Positions 8,599-16,560 of a stretch of DNA of 61,152 nucleotides are shown here, in pieces. Source of the DNA: an uncultured Pseudomonadota bacterium (lineage in GTDB: Bacteria; Pseudomonadota; Gammaproteobacteria; Steroidobacterales; Steroidobacteraceae); contig CAIMCI010000401.1 of the NCBI GenBank assembly GCA_903839465.1, forward strand, positions 1-61,152, in the 5' to 3' direction. Each line of letters begins with the position of its first letter. Within the stretch, counting starts at the first letter, position 1. The position numbers and the translations under genes were made by a program. The notes under the pieces were generated by a model. That model did no database searches, was not told the origin of the DNA, and worked only from the letters and a program-made list of their open reading frames with translations.

Positions 8599-10239
8599 AT
8601 GCGCCGCAGCATGATCGCGTTTCTCGAAGCCCGTCGCGCGGGCCTGCTTGGCCGCGAACATCTCGTATCGAACGTTCTGGCCGGGCTGACGGTGGGCGTG
8701 GTCGCCCTGCCGCTTGCCATGGCCTTCGCGATCGCCTCCGGGGCGCGGCCCGAGCAGGGCATCTACACGGCGATCGTGGCGGGCCTCGCGGCCAGTCTCT
8801 TCGGCGGGTCGCGGGTGCAGATTTCCGGCCCGACCGGCGCCTTCGTCGCGGTGCTGGCCACGATCACCGCCGAGCACGGGCTGAACGGCCTCGCCGTCGC
8901 CACCTTCCTTGCCGGGCTGATGCTGCTGGCGATGGGGCTAGCCCGCATGGGCGCCGTGCTCAAGTACATCCCCGATCCGGTCGTCGTCGGCTTCACCTCC
9001 GGCATCGGCCTGATCATCTTCGTCGGGCAGCTGAAGTATTTTCTCGGCGTGACGGTGACCGGCGCCGGCACCCATTTCCACCAGCAGGTGGGCGCCCTGC
9101 TCGCCGCCGCACCGGGCGCGCACCCGGCAACGGTCGCCATCGGCCTGGGTTCGCTCCTGGTCGTGGTTGCCGGAACCCGGGTCCTGCGCCGGATTCCGGC
9201 GCCGCTCGTCGCCCTCGTGCTCGCGACGGCGGCCGAGCGCGTGTTCCGCTTCGACGGCGTGGCGACGATCGGCACGCTGTTCGGCGGCATACCGCGGCAG
9301 ATGCCGCCGGTCGGGCTGCCGCTGGAGGACTTCACCCAGGTCGTGCGCCTGATCGGTCCGGCGTTCACCATCGCGCTCCTCGGCGCGATCGAGTCGCTGC
9401 TGTCGGCGACCATCGCCGATGGCATGGCCAACACGCGCCACGATTCCAACCAGGAGCTGATCGGCCAGGGCATCGCCAACATCCTCGCGCCGCTGTGCGG
9501 CGGCTTCGCCGCGACCGGCGCGATCGCCCGCACGGCCACCAACATCCGCAACGGCGCGACCAGTCCTCTGGCCGGCATCGTCCACTCGGTCTTTCTGGTG
9601 ATCGTGATCCTGATGCTCGCGCCGCTGGCTGCCGACGTTCCGCTCGCGGCACTGGCCGCCATCCTGTTCGTCGTTGCCTGGAACATGAGCGACGTGGCCC
9701 GTTTCTGGAAGATGGCGCGTACCGCGCCGCGCCCGGACGTGGCGATCCTGCTGATCACCTTCCTCCTGACGGTGTTCACCGATCTCGTGGTGGCGGTCAA
9801 TACCGGCGTGATGCTCGCCTCGCTCGTTTTCATGCGGCGCATGGCCCAGGCGGTCAGTGTCGAGGCGCAGTCCGCCGAATTCCTGTCGGTCGAGGCGGGC
9901 CTCGGCCAGTGGCGCCTGCCGCCCGGGACCCTCGTCTACCAGATCGACGGACCGTTCTTCTTCGCCGCTGCCGAAAAACTCGATGCGACGCTGCGCCACA
10001 GCCAGAGCCGGCCGGCGACGCTCGTGCTGCGCCTCGGCCGCATGCCTTTCATCGACTCCACCGGTGTCGCCGCGCTGGAGAAGATCGTCGCCGACTTTTC
10101 CCGGCACGGAACGCGGGTCGTGCTCTGCGAGGTGACGCCGAACGTCGAGGCCAAGCTCGGCCGGGCGGGGCTTCTCGCCCAGCTCGGCGCGGACGCGACC
10201 TATCCGTCCCTCGCCGACTTCGCCCGCCGGAACGGCTAG
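8599..10239 (+). CDS. SulP family anion transporter with STAS domain
   Basis: SulP proteins move sulfate, bicarbonate or related oxyanions across the inner membrane. This one has a hydrophobic region of some 10-14 helices with VALPLAMAFAIASG near the N-terminus and ISGPTGAFVAVLATI, both SulP signatures, and a C-terminal cytoplasmic STAS domain (about residues 410-540) with FIDSTGVAALEKI. I start it at the ATG at 8599 (546 residues); a frame open from 8515 would add 28 poorly conserved residues, and no strong ribosome site separates the choices. It is divergent from the molybdenum-cofactor operon across about 140 bases. The substrate cannot be read from sequence; sulfate, bicarbonate and molybdate are all possible. 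Confidence 0.88.
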   Translation: MRRSMIAFLEARRAGLLGREHLVSNVLAGLTVGVVALPLAMAFAIASGARPEQGIYTAIVAGLAASLFGGSRVQISGPTGAFVAVLATITAEHGLNGLAVATFLAGLMLLAMGLARMGAVLKYIPDPVVVGFTSGIGLIIFVGQLKYFLGVTVTGAGTHFHQQVGALLAAAPGAHPATVAIGLGSLLVVVAGTRVLRRIPAPLVALVLATAAERVFRFDGVATIGTLFGGIPRQMPPVGLPLEDFTQVVRLIGPAFTIALLGAIESLLSATIADGMANTRHDSNQELIGQGIANILAPLCGGFAATGAIARTATNIRNGATSPLAGIVHSVFLVIVILMLAPLAADVPLAALAAILFVVAWNMSDVARFWKMARTAPRPDVAILLITFLLTVFTDLVVAVNTGVMLASLVFMRRMAQAVSVEAQSAEFLSVEAGLGQWRLPPGTLVYQIDGPFFFAAAEKLDATLRHSQSRPATLVLRLGRMPFIDSTGVAALEKIVADFSRHGTRVVLCEVTPNVEAKLGRAGLLAQLGADATYPSLADFARRNG

Positions 10240-10249
10240 ACTGCCGGCC

Positions 10250-11122
10250 ATGAATCCCATCGCCGACGACGACTTCACGCCAGGCCGGGTCGTGGCCCTG
10301 TCCGCCCTCATCAGCCGGGTGACGGCGCCGAACGCCGGCCGGATGACCGGACCGGGCACCAACACCTACCTCATCGGTCGCGACGGCGGCGGCGACGTGG
10401 CGATACTCGATCCGGGGCCGGCGAGTCCCGACCACATCGATGCCCTGCTGGCCGCGGTCGCCGGGCGACGGGTCGTGGCGCTGGTCGTGACCCACACCCA
10501 CCTCGACCACTCGCCCGCGGCGAAGGCGCTGCACGAGCGCACCGGCGCGCCCCGCGTCGGGCGCACCAGCGGTTTCCCGCAGTTCCAGGACCCGACCTTC
10601 GCGAGCGACCGCGAGGTCGACGACGGCACGACCGTGGGCGGCGACGGCTGGACGCTGCGCGCCGTGCCGACACCGGGTCACGCCTCGAACCACGTCTGCT
10701 GGCTGCTCGAGGAGGAGGCGGCGCTGTTCACCGGCGACCACGTGCTCGGCACGACCTCGCCGGTGATACTCCCGCCCGACGGCAGCATGCGGGCGTATCT
10801 CGATTCGCTCGCCCGGCTGCAGCAGCTGTCGTTGCGCGAGCTGATGCCGGGCCACGGTCCGCGGCTGCTGCGCCCGGCACGGGTGTTCGAGCTCCTGGTC
10901 CGTCATCGCCTCGAGCGCGAGGCCGAGGTGCTCGCCGCGCTCGCCCAGGCGCCGCAGGCGACCGTGCCGGCGCTGGTCGACATCGTCTATCGCGAGATCC
11001 CCGCCGACCTCAAGCGCTGGGCGGCCTTTTCCCTCGAGGCGCACCTGATCAAGCTGGCCGAGGACGGACGCGCGCAGGGCGCGGACGGACGCTGGCAGCT
11101 CGCGGCGGCGGTGGCCGTCTGA
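10250..11122 (+). CDS. MBL-fold metallo-hydrolase (LACTB2/beta-lactamase-like)
   Basis: A cytoplasmic metallo-beta-lactamase-fold hydrolase of 290 residues. The dinuclear zinc motif is THTHLDH (H82, H84, D86, H87), followed by PTPGHASNH, FTGDHVLG and MPGHGP, which supply the remaining metal ligands. After the catalytic domain (to about residue 210) a helical C-terminal region matches the winged-helix extension seen in LACTB2-type proteins. Related enzymes include an RNA endonuclease and thioester hydrolases, so the substrate is open. It begins ten bases after the SulP gene and is followed after nine bases by the thioredoxin-like gene, so the three may be co-transcribed. Confidence 0.88.
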   Translation: MNPIADDDFTPGRVVALSALISRVTAPNAGRMTGPGTNTYLIGRDGGGDVAILDPGPASPDHIDALLAAVAGRRVVALVVTHTHLDHSPAAKALHERTGAPRVGRTSGFPQFQDPTFASDREVDDGTTVGGDGWTLRAVPTPGHASNHVCWLLEEEAALFTGDHVLGTTSPVILPPDGSMRAYLDSLARLQQLSLRELMPGHGPRLLRPARVFELLVRHRLEREAEVLAALAQAPQATVPALVDIVYREIPADLKRWAAFSLEAHLIKLAEDGRAQGADGRWQLAAAVAV

Positions 11123-11131
11123 AGGGCGCGT

Positions 11132-11707
11132 ATGCCTAAGCGCGAATCCAGGATGCCGGCGCTCGGCTCGGTGGCCGCGGATTTCGTCCTCAGCGAAGGT
11201 GCCGGTCGGGTCTTCCGCCTCGCCGATCGCGACCGGGCGCTACCGTTCCTGATCGCCTTCATCTGCAATCACTGTCCGTACGTCGTGCACCTGCTGCCGG
11301 CGTTCGTCGAGTTCGCGCGCGCCTACCGCGCGCGCGGCCTCGACACCGTGGCCATCAGCGCCAACGACCCGCAGCTGTATCCGGCCGATGCGCCGGAGCG
11401 GATGGCGGAGCTTGCCGCCCGGCTCGACTTCCCGTTCCCCTACCTGTTCGATGCCACCCAGTCGGTGGCGCTCGCCTACGGCGCGATCTGCACCCCGGAC
11501 TTTTTCCTCTATGACGCGGCGGGGCGACTCGTCTACCGGGGCCAGTTCGACGACAGCCGGCCCGGCAACCCGCTCGCGGTGACCGGCGCGAGCCTGCGTG
11601 CAGCGGCCGACGCGGCACTCGCCGGCCTGCCGCCCGTGGCTGCGCAGCGCGCCAGCATCGGCTGCAGCATCAAGTGGCGTGCCGACCGCGCCCCGGACTG
11701 GGGCTGA
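11132..11707 (+). CDS. Thioredoxin-like / peroxiredoxin-fold protein
   Basis: A 191-residue protein with an AhpC/TSA-type thioredoxin fold. The redox centre is CNHC (C45-C48) in FICNHCPYV, followed by a typical SANDP segment and GAICTPDFFLYD, which contains the cis-proline. A further cysteine lies in the C-terminal GCSIKW, a segment that recurs in this subfamily. No signal peptide is present, so it is probably cytoplasmic. The family is usually annotated as thioredoxin-family or alkyl-hydroperoxide-reductase-like without a proven role. It starts nine bases after the metallo-hydrolase stop and ends ten bases before the convergent phzF-like gene. Confidence 0.87.
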   Translation: MPKRESRMPALGSVAADFVLSEGAGRVFRLADRDRALPFLIAFICNHCPYVVHLLPAFVEFARAYRARGLDTVAISANDPQLYPADAPERMAELAARLDFPFPYLFDATQSVALAYGAICTPDFFLYDAAGRLVYRGQFDDSRPGNPLAVTGASLRAAADAALAGLPPVAAQRASIGCSIKWRADRAPDWG

Positions 11708-11716
11708 GGCGCCGGC

Positions 11717-12625
11717 CTAGGCCAGCGAGAGTTCGGTCGAGTAGACGATGCGCGCGGTGCCGGAGATCGACACGCGCGTCGCGCGCCCGCCGTCGGTCTG
11801 GACCGATACCTTGACTTCGCCGGGGCGGCGCATCGAGCGGCCCTGGAAGCCGGTGAAATGCGCCTGGCCGTTGTCGACCGGCAAGAGGCCGTGCTGGACG
11901 AGGTAGGCGCCGAGCATGCCGTGCGCATTGCCGCTGACCGGATCCTCCGGGATGCCGATGACCGGGCAGAACATCCGCGACTCGGTGGTGGCCGGGCCGT
12001 GGGCGTTGCGTACGAACAGGAAGTAGCCGTCGGCGCCGACGTGCGGGGTAAGCCGCTTGAGCGCTTCGAAATCCGGTGTCAGGGCCGCGAGCTGGTCGGC
12101 CGAGCGCAGCCCGACTAAAAGCCGCGTGCTCGACTTGCCGATCACCGCCGGCGGGCAATGGCCGTCGAGCGCCCCGGAATCGAGGCCGAGGATGTCGAGC
12201 AGCTTGTGCAGCATCCCCTCCGCGAGCGGCACGGGCTCGGCCGGCGCGGGGAACGCCACCGTCACGCGCGGCGCATCCGCCGGGCCGTCGATCTCGACGG
12301 CGTACACGCCGGACCGGGAGCGCTGGCGCATCGGTCCGGGCTGGCACTCGCCGGCCGCCAGGCGCGCGACATGCGCGGCAACCGAGGCATGGCCGACGAA
12401 GCCGACTTCGCGGGCGGGCGTGAAAAACCGCAGGTGCACGTCGTGATCGGCCGCCGTGGGCGGCAGCACGAACGCCGAATCGGAGTTGTTCAGTTCGCGG
12501 GCGATCGCCTGCATTTCCTCTTCGGCCAGGCGCTCGGCGCCGAGCACCACGCCGGCCGGATTGCCCGCGAACAGGCGGTCCGTGAAGACGTCGACCTGGT
12601 AGATCCTGACAGTACGACTCGGCAT
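11717..12625 (-). CDS. PhzF family isomerase/epimerase-like protein
   Basis: PhzF-family proteins have the diaminopimelate-epimerase fold and catalyse isomerisations; the best-known member acts in phenazine synthesis. This 302-residue protein opens with YQVDVFTDRLFAGNPAGVV, the family hallmark, contains NNSDSAFV with the catalytic-type glutamate region beside it (ARELNNSDSAF), FTPAREVGFVGHAS and EDPVSGNAHGMLG. I start at the ATG at 12625, where AAGGA is found about a dozen bases upstream; the frame is open for 19 more codons but these look non-coding. No phenazine genes are nearby, so the substrate is unknown. Confidence 0.9.
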   Translation of the reverse strand: MPSRTVRIYQVDVFTDRLFAGNPAGVVLGAERLAEEEMQAIARELNNSDSAFVLPPTAADHDVHLRFFTPAREVGFVGHASVAAHVARLAAGECQPGPMRQRSRSGVYAVEIDGPADAPRVTVAFPAPAEPVPLAEGMLHKLLDILGLDSGALDGHCPPAVIGKSSTRLLVGLRSADQLAALTPDFEALKRLTPHVGADGYFLFVRNAHGPATTESRMFCPVIGIPEDPVSGNAHGMLGAYLVQHGLLPVDNGQAHFTGFQGRSMRRPGEVKVSVQTDGGRATRVSISGTARIVYSTELSLA

Positions 12626-12763
12626 GGTGCCCCGTTCCTTTGCGACCGCGCAGTAGCGCTGCGAGCTTAGCAGTCCGCCCATGACAGGGCATGGCCGGCC
12701 CGCGCTTCGGCGAAGGGTACTATTGCGGCATGTCCACGGCTACCCGTACGTTGCCCCCGACCC

Positions 12764-13672
12764 ATGGCCAGAGCTGACAGCGGCGATCCGGCGGTGCTGC
12801 GCGCGGCACTGGCCAGCTTCGGTGCCGGCCGCGCCCAGCTCGCCCGGGCGCCGTCCATCGTCCATCTGCGGGCCGGCGCCAGCAACGACAGCTGGCGGGT
12901 CCGCAGCGCCGCGGCCGACTGGATCGTGCGCATCGGCCGCGGCGCGGACCCCGCGCTCGTCGTGGATCGGGCGCGCGAGGCGGCGCTGGCGCGCCAGGCG
13001 GCGGCTGCCGGCTTTGCGCCGGGGGTCGTGCACGCGGCCCCGGAGCGTGCGCTGTTCGTGACGACCTACATCGAGGGCGGCGCACCGGATCGCGCCTGCG
13101 CGCGCAGCGCGGAGTTCGCCGCGAGTCTCGGCCGGCGACTGGCGCAGCTGCACGCGCTGCCGCGGCTGCTGCCGGCACCAGCGCTCGATCTTGCGGCGCT
13201 GCTCGGTCACTACCTTGCCGTTGACGCGCCGCATCAGGAGATCGTCGGGCGTGCGCTGGTGCGGCGCGTCGCCGACCGCTTGCTTTGTGCGTACCGGCCG
13301 CAGCGGCTTGCCCTGTGTCACCTCGACCTGCACCGCGACAACCTGCTGCTCGGGCCGCCGCTGCGCCTGATCGACTGGGAGTACGCGGCCTACGCGGACC
13401 CGTGGCTCGACCTCGCCGCGTTTGCCAGCTACGAGGAGCTCGAGCCCGAGGCGCTGGCCGCCCTCCTGGCCGGGTACGGTCCGGGCGCGCCGGGCAGCGG
13501 CGCCGAGCTCGAGCCGTTGCGCGCGCTGTTCGATTGCCTGCGGGTGCTTTGGACGGACGCGGCCGACGCCTGGAGCACGGTCCCGGCCGACGCGATCAAC
13601 GGCCTGCGCGTGCGGCTGGCCGCCGCCGATCGGTCGCCGGCTCCTGCTACGCTCCCGCCCGGGGCAGCCTGA
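12764..13672 (+). CDS. Aminoglycoside phosphotransferase/choline-kinase-fold small-molecule kinase
   Basis: A 302-residue protein with the APH/ChoK kinase fold. It has a glycine-poor nucleotide loop with GASNDSWRV (38-46), the catalytic loop CHLDLHRDN (H186, D188, N193) and the metal-binding aspartate in LIDWEYA (D204). The catalytic loop resembles choline, ethanolamine and thiamine kinases as much as antibiotic kinases, so I do not call resistance. It lies upstream of an enoyl-CoA-hydratase-like gene with a 47-base gap and could share its transcript. The substrate is not evident from the neighbours. Confidence 0.85.
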   Translation: MARADSGDPAVLRAALASFGAGRAQLARAPSIVHLRAGASNDSWRVRSAAADWIVRIGRGADPALVVDRAREAALARQAAAAGFAPGVVHAAPERALFVTTYIEGGAPDRACARSAEFAASLGRRLAQLHALPRLLPAPALDLAALLGHYLAVDAPHQEIVGRALVRRVADRLLCAYRPQRLALCHLDLHRDNLLLGPPLRLIDWEYAAYADPWLDLAAFASYEELEPEALAALLAGYGPGAPGSGAELEPLRALFDCLRVLWTDAADAWSTVPADAINGLRVRLAAADRSPAPATLPPGAA

Positions 13673-13719
13673 GGCGTGGCCGTCGGTGCGGAGCCCTGAC
13701 CGGGGATTGCGGGGGCGAG

Positions 13720-14517
13720 ATGTCTATGCAAACGGATTCGGACAGCGGCCTAGAGGTACGCCACAACGGGCCGGTGACCACGCTTTTGATCGACCGGCCG
13801 GCGCGGCGCCATGCGCTCAACGCCGGCGTGGTGCGGGCCCTCATCGCGGCGCTTGACGCGGCCGAGGCCGATCCCGGCTGCCGCGTGCTCGTGCTCGGCA
13901 GCACCGGCGATGGCGTGTTCTCGGCCGGCGCCGATCTGGAGCGCGGGCCGGGTGCCGCGTTCGCGATCGATGCGGCCGATCCGCGCAACTTCATCGGCGG
14001 CCTGCTCGGCCGGCTCGCTTCGACCCGCCTGCCGCTGATCGCCCGCGTGCAGGGCCCGGCCTTCGCCGGCGCGCTCGGCCTGATCGCGACCGCGGATCTC
14101 GTCGTCGCCGCCGATACCGCCCGCTTCGCGCTGCCGGAGGTCAGGGTCGGCACGTTTCCACTGATGATCGCGCCACTGCTGCTGCGGGTGCTGCCGGCGC
14201 GGGTGTTCATGCGCCTGTGCCTGACCGGCGAACCGCTGAGCGCCGCGGAGGCGCTGCGCGTCGATTTCGTCAACGAGGTCGTACCGGCGTCGCAGCTCGA
14301 CGGCCGGGTCGCCGAGCTGGCAGCGACGATCGCCGCCAACTCGCCGACCGCCATTCGTCTGGGCAAGCAGGCGCTCTACCGCCTGCGCGACCTGGACCTC
14401 GAGGCCGCGCTCGCCCATGCCGAGATCATGAGCGTCGTGCTGTCGCGCACCGAGGACGGTGCCGAGGGCCCGCGCGCCTTCCTCGAGAAGCGGCCGCCCG
14501 AGTGGACCGGACGGTGA
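13720..14517 (+). CDS. Enoyl-CoA hydratase/isomerase family protein
   Basis: A crotonase-fold protein of 265 residues, likely acting on a CoA thioester. It has FSAGADLERGP, the first half of the oxyanion-hole region, GPAFAGALGLIATADLVVA and LPEVRVG. The second general-acid/base glutamate of hydratases is present in PEV. The position of the first (in GCELA of classical hydratases) is glycine here, as in LiuC-type and isomerase-type members, so classical hydratase activity should not be assumed. The ATG at 13720 follows a GGGGGCGAG stretch; a second ATG at 13726 is possible. Its stop overlaps the cysQ-like gene as GTGA. Confidence 0.9.
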   Translation: MSMQTDSDSGLEVRHNGPVTTLLIDRPARRHALNAGVVRALIAALDAAEADPGCRVLVLGSTGDGVFSAGADLERGPGAAFAIDAADPRNFIGGLLGRLASTRLPLIARVQGPAFAGALGLIATADLVVAADTARFALPEVRVGTFPLMIAPLLLRVLPARVFMRLCLTGEPLSAAEALRVDFVNEVVPASQLDGRVAELAATIAANSPTAIRLGKQALYRLRDLDLEAALAHAEIMSVVLSRTEDGAEGPRAFLEKRPPEWTGR

Positions 14518-15323
14518 ACGCCGCGGCGCCGCTCGCCCTGGCGGCGGCGGTGGCGCTGCTCGCGCGGCGCGCGGCGGCGGCCATCCTCGGCATCTACGCC
14601 GCACCGGTGACGGCGGTTCTTAAGGCCGACCAATCGCCGCTGACCGAGGCCGACCTTGCCGCGCACCGCCTCATCGTCGCCGGCCTCGGCGCACTGACGC
14701 CGGACCTGCCGGTGCTGTCCGAGGAGTCCGCGCCGGTTCCGGCCGCCGTGCGCAGGCAGTGGTCGACCTACTGGCTGGTCGATCCGCTGGACGGCACGCG
14801 CGAATTCGTCTCGCGCAACGGCGAGTTCACGGTCAACATCGCACTGATCGACCGTGGCCGGCCCGTGCTCGGCGTCGTGCAGATCCCCGTCCAGGATCGC
14901 TGCTATGTCGGCGTGCCCGGCAGCGGCGCGTGGCGTGCCGACGGCGACGGCCCGCGCCAGGCGATCGGCGTGGCGGCGACCCCCGCCGATCCGCCGCGTG
15001 TCCTCGGCAGCCGTTCCCACCGCGGCAGTTCTCTCGACGGTTTTCTCGACGCCCTGGGGCCGCACGAACTGATCAGCGCCGGGAGTTCGCTCAAGTTCTG
15101 CCGCCTGGCCGAAGGCGCTGCCGAGGTCTACCCACGGCTCGGTCCGACGTCGGAGTGGGACACGGCTGCCGGGCAGGCCGTGGTCGAGGCCGCCGGCGGC
15201 CACGTCGTCGAGCTGTCCGGGACGGCGCTCGCCTATAACCAGCGGCCCGAACTCCTGAATCCGCACTTCCTCGCCTGCGCCGGCGACCCCGCGCAGTGGC
15301 TCGCGTTCCTGCCGCAGGGCTAG
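14514..15323 (+). CDS. cysQ: 3'(2'),5'-bisphosphate nucleotidase (CysQ-like)
   Basis: CysQ removes the 3'-phosphate from PAP/PAPS, clearing a by-product of sulfate assimilation; it belongs to the inositol-monophosphatase superfamily. The 269-residue protein has LSEESAP with the metal-binding glutamates, the DPLDGTREFV motif (WLVDPLDGT) and SEWDTAAGQAVVEAAGG near the C-terminus, all characteristic. The start is a GTG overlapping the preceding crotonase stop by four bases, an odd pairing because the two functions are not obviously linked. It could relate to the SulP transporter 4 kb away through sulfate use, but that is conjecture. Confidence 0.92.
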   Translation: MNAAAPLALAAAVALLARRAAAAILGIYAAPVTAVLKADQSPLTEADLAAHRLIVAGLGALTPDLPVLSEESAPVPAAVRRQWSTYWLVDPLDGTREFVSRNGEFTVNIALIDRGRPVLGVVQIPVQDRCYVGVPGSGAWRADGDGPRQAIGVAATPADPPRVLGSRSHRGSSLDGFLDALGPHELISAGSSLKFCRLAEGAAEVYPRLGPTSEWDTAAGQAVVEAAGGHVVELSGTALAYNQRPELLNPHFLACAGDPAQWLAFLPQG

Positions 15324-15409
15324 TGCGCGCGGGAGTTGCGCTTCCCCGTGTTGCCCCGCAATATGCGTCGCCTCGGAGCCCGGCGGTCGGGCGGCCACGA
15401 GGTGAGATG

Positions 15410-15724
15410 ATGGCGGACATGGTGATTGTCGACCGGGACGGCACGGAGCACACGGTCGAAGGCAAGACCGGGGTTTCGGTGATGGAAACCCTGCGCGAGC
15501 TCGACTACGGTATTGCCGCGATCTGTGGCGGCATGTGCTCCTGCGCCACCTGCCACATCTACGTCGACGACGCCTGGGCGGGCAGGCTGCCGGCGGCGCA
15601 GGGTGACGAGAAGGAGCTCCTGCAGGAGCTGAGCGGCCGCAAGCCGAACTCCCGGCTGTCCTGCCAGGTGCCGTTCACGGCCGACCTCGCCGGCCTCAAG
15701 GTCGTCATCGCCCCGGACGACTGA
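15410..15724 (+). CDS. 2Fe-2S ferredoxin (adrenodoxin/Isc-Fdx type)
   Basis: A 104-residue electron carrier with a plant/vertebrate-type 2Fe-2S fold. The cluster ligands are C39, C45, C48 and C85 (CX5CX2C and SRLSC), the adrenodoxin/Isc spacing, with an extra cysteine at C43. Ferredoxins of this class serve Fe-S assembly, cytochrome P450s or Rieske oxygenases. Neither isc genes nor a P450 is nearby, so the partner is unknown. Two adjacent ATGs occur at 15407 and 15410. GAGGTGA ends at 15405, so the second ATG has the better spacing and I chose it. The gene is convergent with gpmA. Confidence 0.92.
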   Translation: MADMVIVDRDGTEHTVEGKTGVSVMETLRELDYGIAAICGGMCSCATCHIYVDDAWAGRLPAAQGDEKELLQELSGRKPNSRLSCQVPFTADLAGLKVVIAPDD

Positions 15725-15742
15725 CCGGCGCCGCACCGCCCG

Positions 15743-16498
15743 TCAGGTCTTCTCGCCCTCGGTCTGGCGGCGGACGGCGTCGGCGGCGGCGGCGACCGCC
15801 GCGGGATCACCCAGAAAACGCCGGCTGCGTGCGTTCAACCGATCGTCGAGGTCATAGACGAGCGGCACCCCGGTCGGGATGTTGAACTCGACGATATCCG
15901 CGTCGCTCATCCCGTCGAGCATCTTGACCATCGCGCGCAGGCTGTTGCCGTGCGCCACCACCAGCACGTTGCGGTCGGCGGCGAGTTCCGGCGCGATCCG
16001 CGTGTGCCAGTAGGGCTCCACGCGGGCCAGCGTGTCCTTCAGCGATTCGGTGGCCGGCAGGTCGGCGGCGGCGATCCGCGCGTAGCGGCGGTCGAGACCG
16101 GCCTGGCGCGGATCCTCCGCCGGCAGCGGCGGTGGCGGAATGTCGTAGCTGCGACGCCAGATCTTGACCTGCTCGGCGCCGTGCCGGGCGACCGTCTCCG
16201 CCTTGTTCAGCCCCTGCAGTGCGCCGTAATGCCGTTCGTTGAGGCGGAACGAGCGCTCGACCGGCAGCCACATGAGGTCCAGCCCGTCGAGCACGATCCA
16301 CAGCGTGCGGATCGCACGCTTCAGCACGCTCGTGAACGCCTGGTCGAACGTCAGGCCCTCGGCCGCCAGCAGCCGCGCGGCTTCGGCGGCCTCCGCGCGG
16401 CCCTGGTCCGTGAGATCCACGTCCGTCCAGCCGGTGAACCGGTTCTCGAGATTCCAGGTGCTCTGTCCGTGCCGCAGAAAGACCAGTTTGCCGCTCAT
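15743..16498 (-). CDS. gpmA: 2,3-bisphosphoglycerate-dependent phosphoglycerate mutase
   Basis: Interconverts 3- and 2-phosphoglycerate in glycolysis and gluconeogenesis. The 251-residue protein has the phosphohistidine motif LRHGQSTWN (H10), [24 protein letters not shown] and the second active-site histidine in [11 protein letters not shown]; the length is typical of the bisphosphoglycerate-dependent class. The chosen ATG at 16498 gives [11 protein letters not shown]; longer in-frame upstream sequence is not conserved. The gene lies 62 bases downstream of the large glutamate dehydrogenase on the same strand and may be read through from it. Confidence 0.96.
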   Translation of the reverse strand: MSGKLVFLRHGQSTWNLENRFTGWTDVDLTDQGRAEAAEAARLLAAEGLTFDQAFTSVLKRAIRTLWIVLDGLDLMWLPVERSFRLNERHYGALQGLNKAETVARHGAEQVKIWRRSYDIPPPPLPAEDPRQAGLDRRYARIAAADLPATESLKDTLARVEPYWHTRIAPELAADRNVLVVAHGNSLRAMVKMLDGMSDADIVEFNIPTGVPLVYDLDDRLNARSRRFLGDPAAVAAAADAVRRQTEGEKT

Positions 16499-16560
16499 CC
16501 GTTCGCTACTCCGCCAGTGTGGCGCGGCCGGACCCCCGGGGTCCTGCCGCGCGGATGCCT

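Noticed and set aside
11717-12625. Phenazine biosynthesis gene phzF
   Set aside because: Only the family is supported; no other phz gene is present, so a phenazine role is not claimed.
12764-13672. Aminoglycoside resistance gene
   Set aside because: The kinase fold is shared with choline and thiamine kinases and no close resemblance to a resistance enzyme is visible.
13285-13719. N-terminal extension of the crotonase gene
   Set aside because: It overlaps the kinase gene in another frame and lacks any crotonase sequence.
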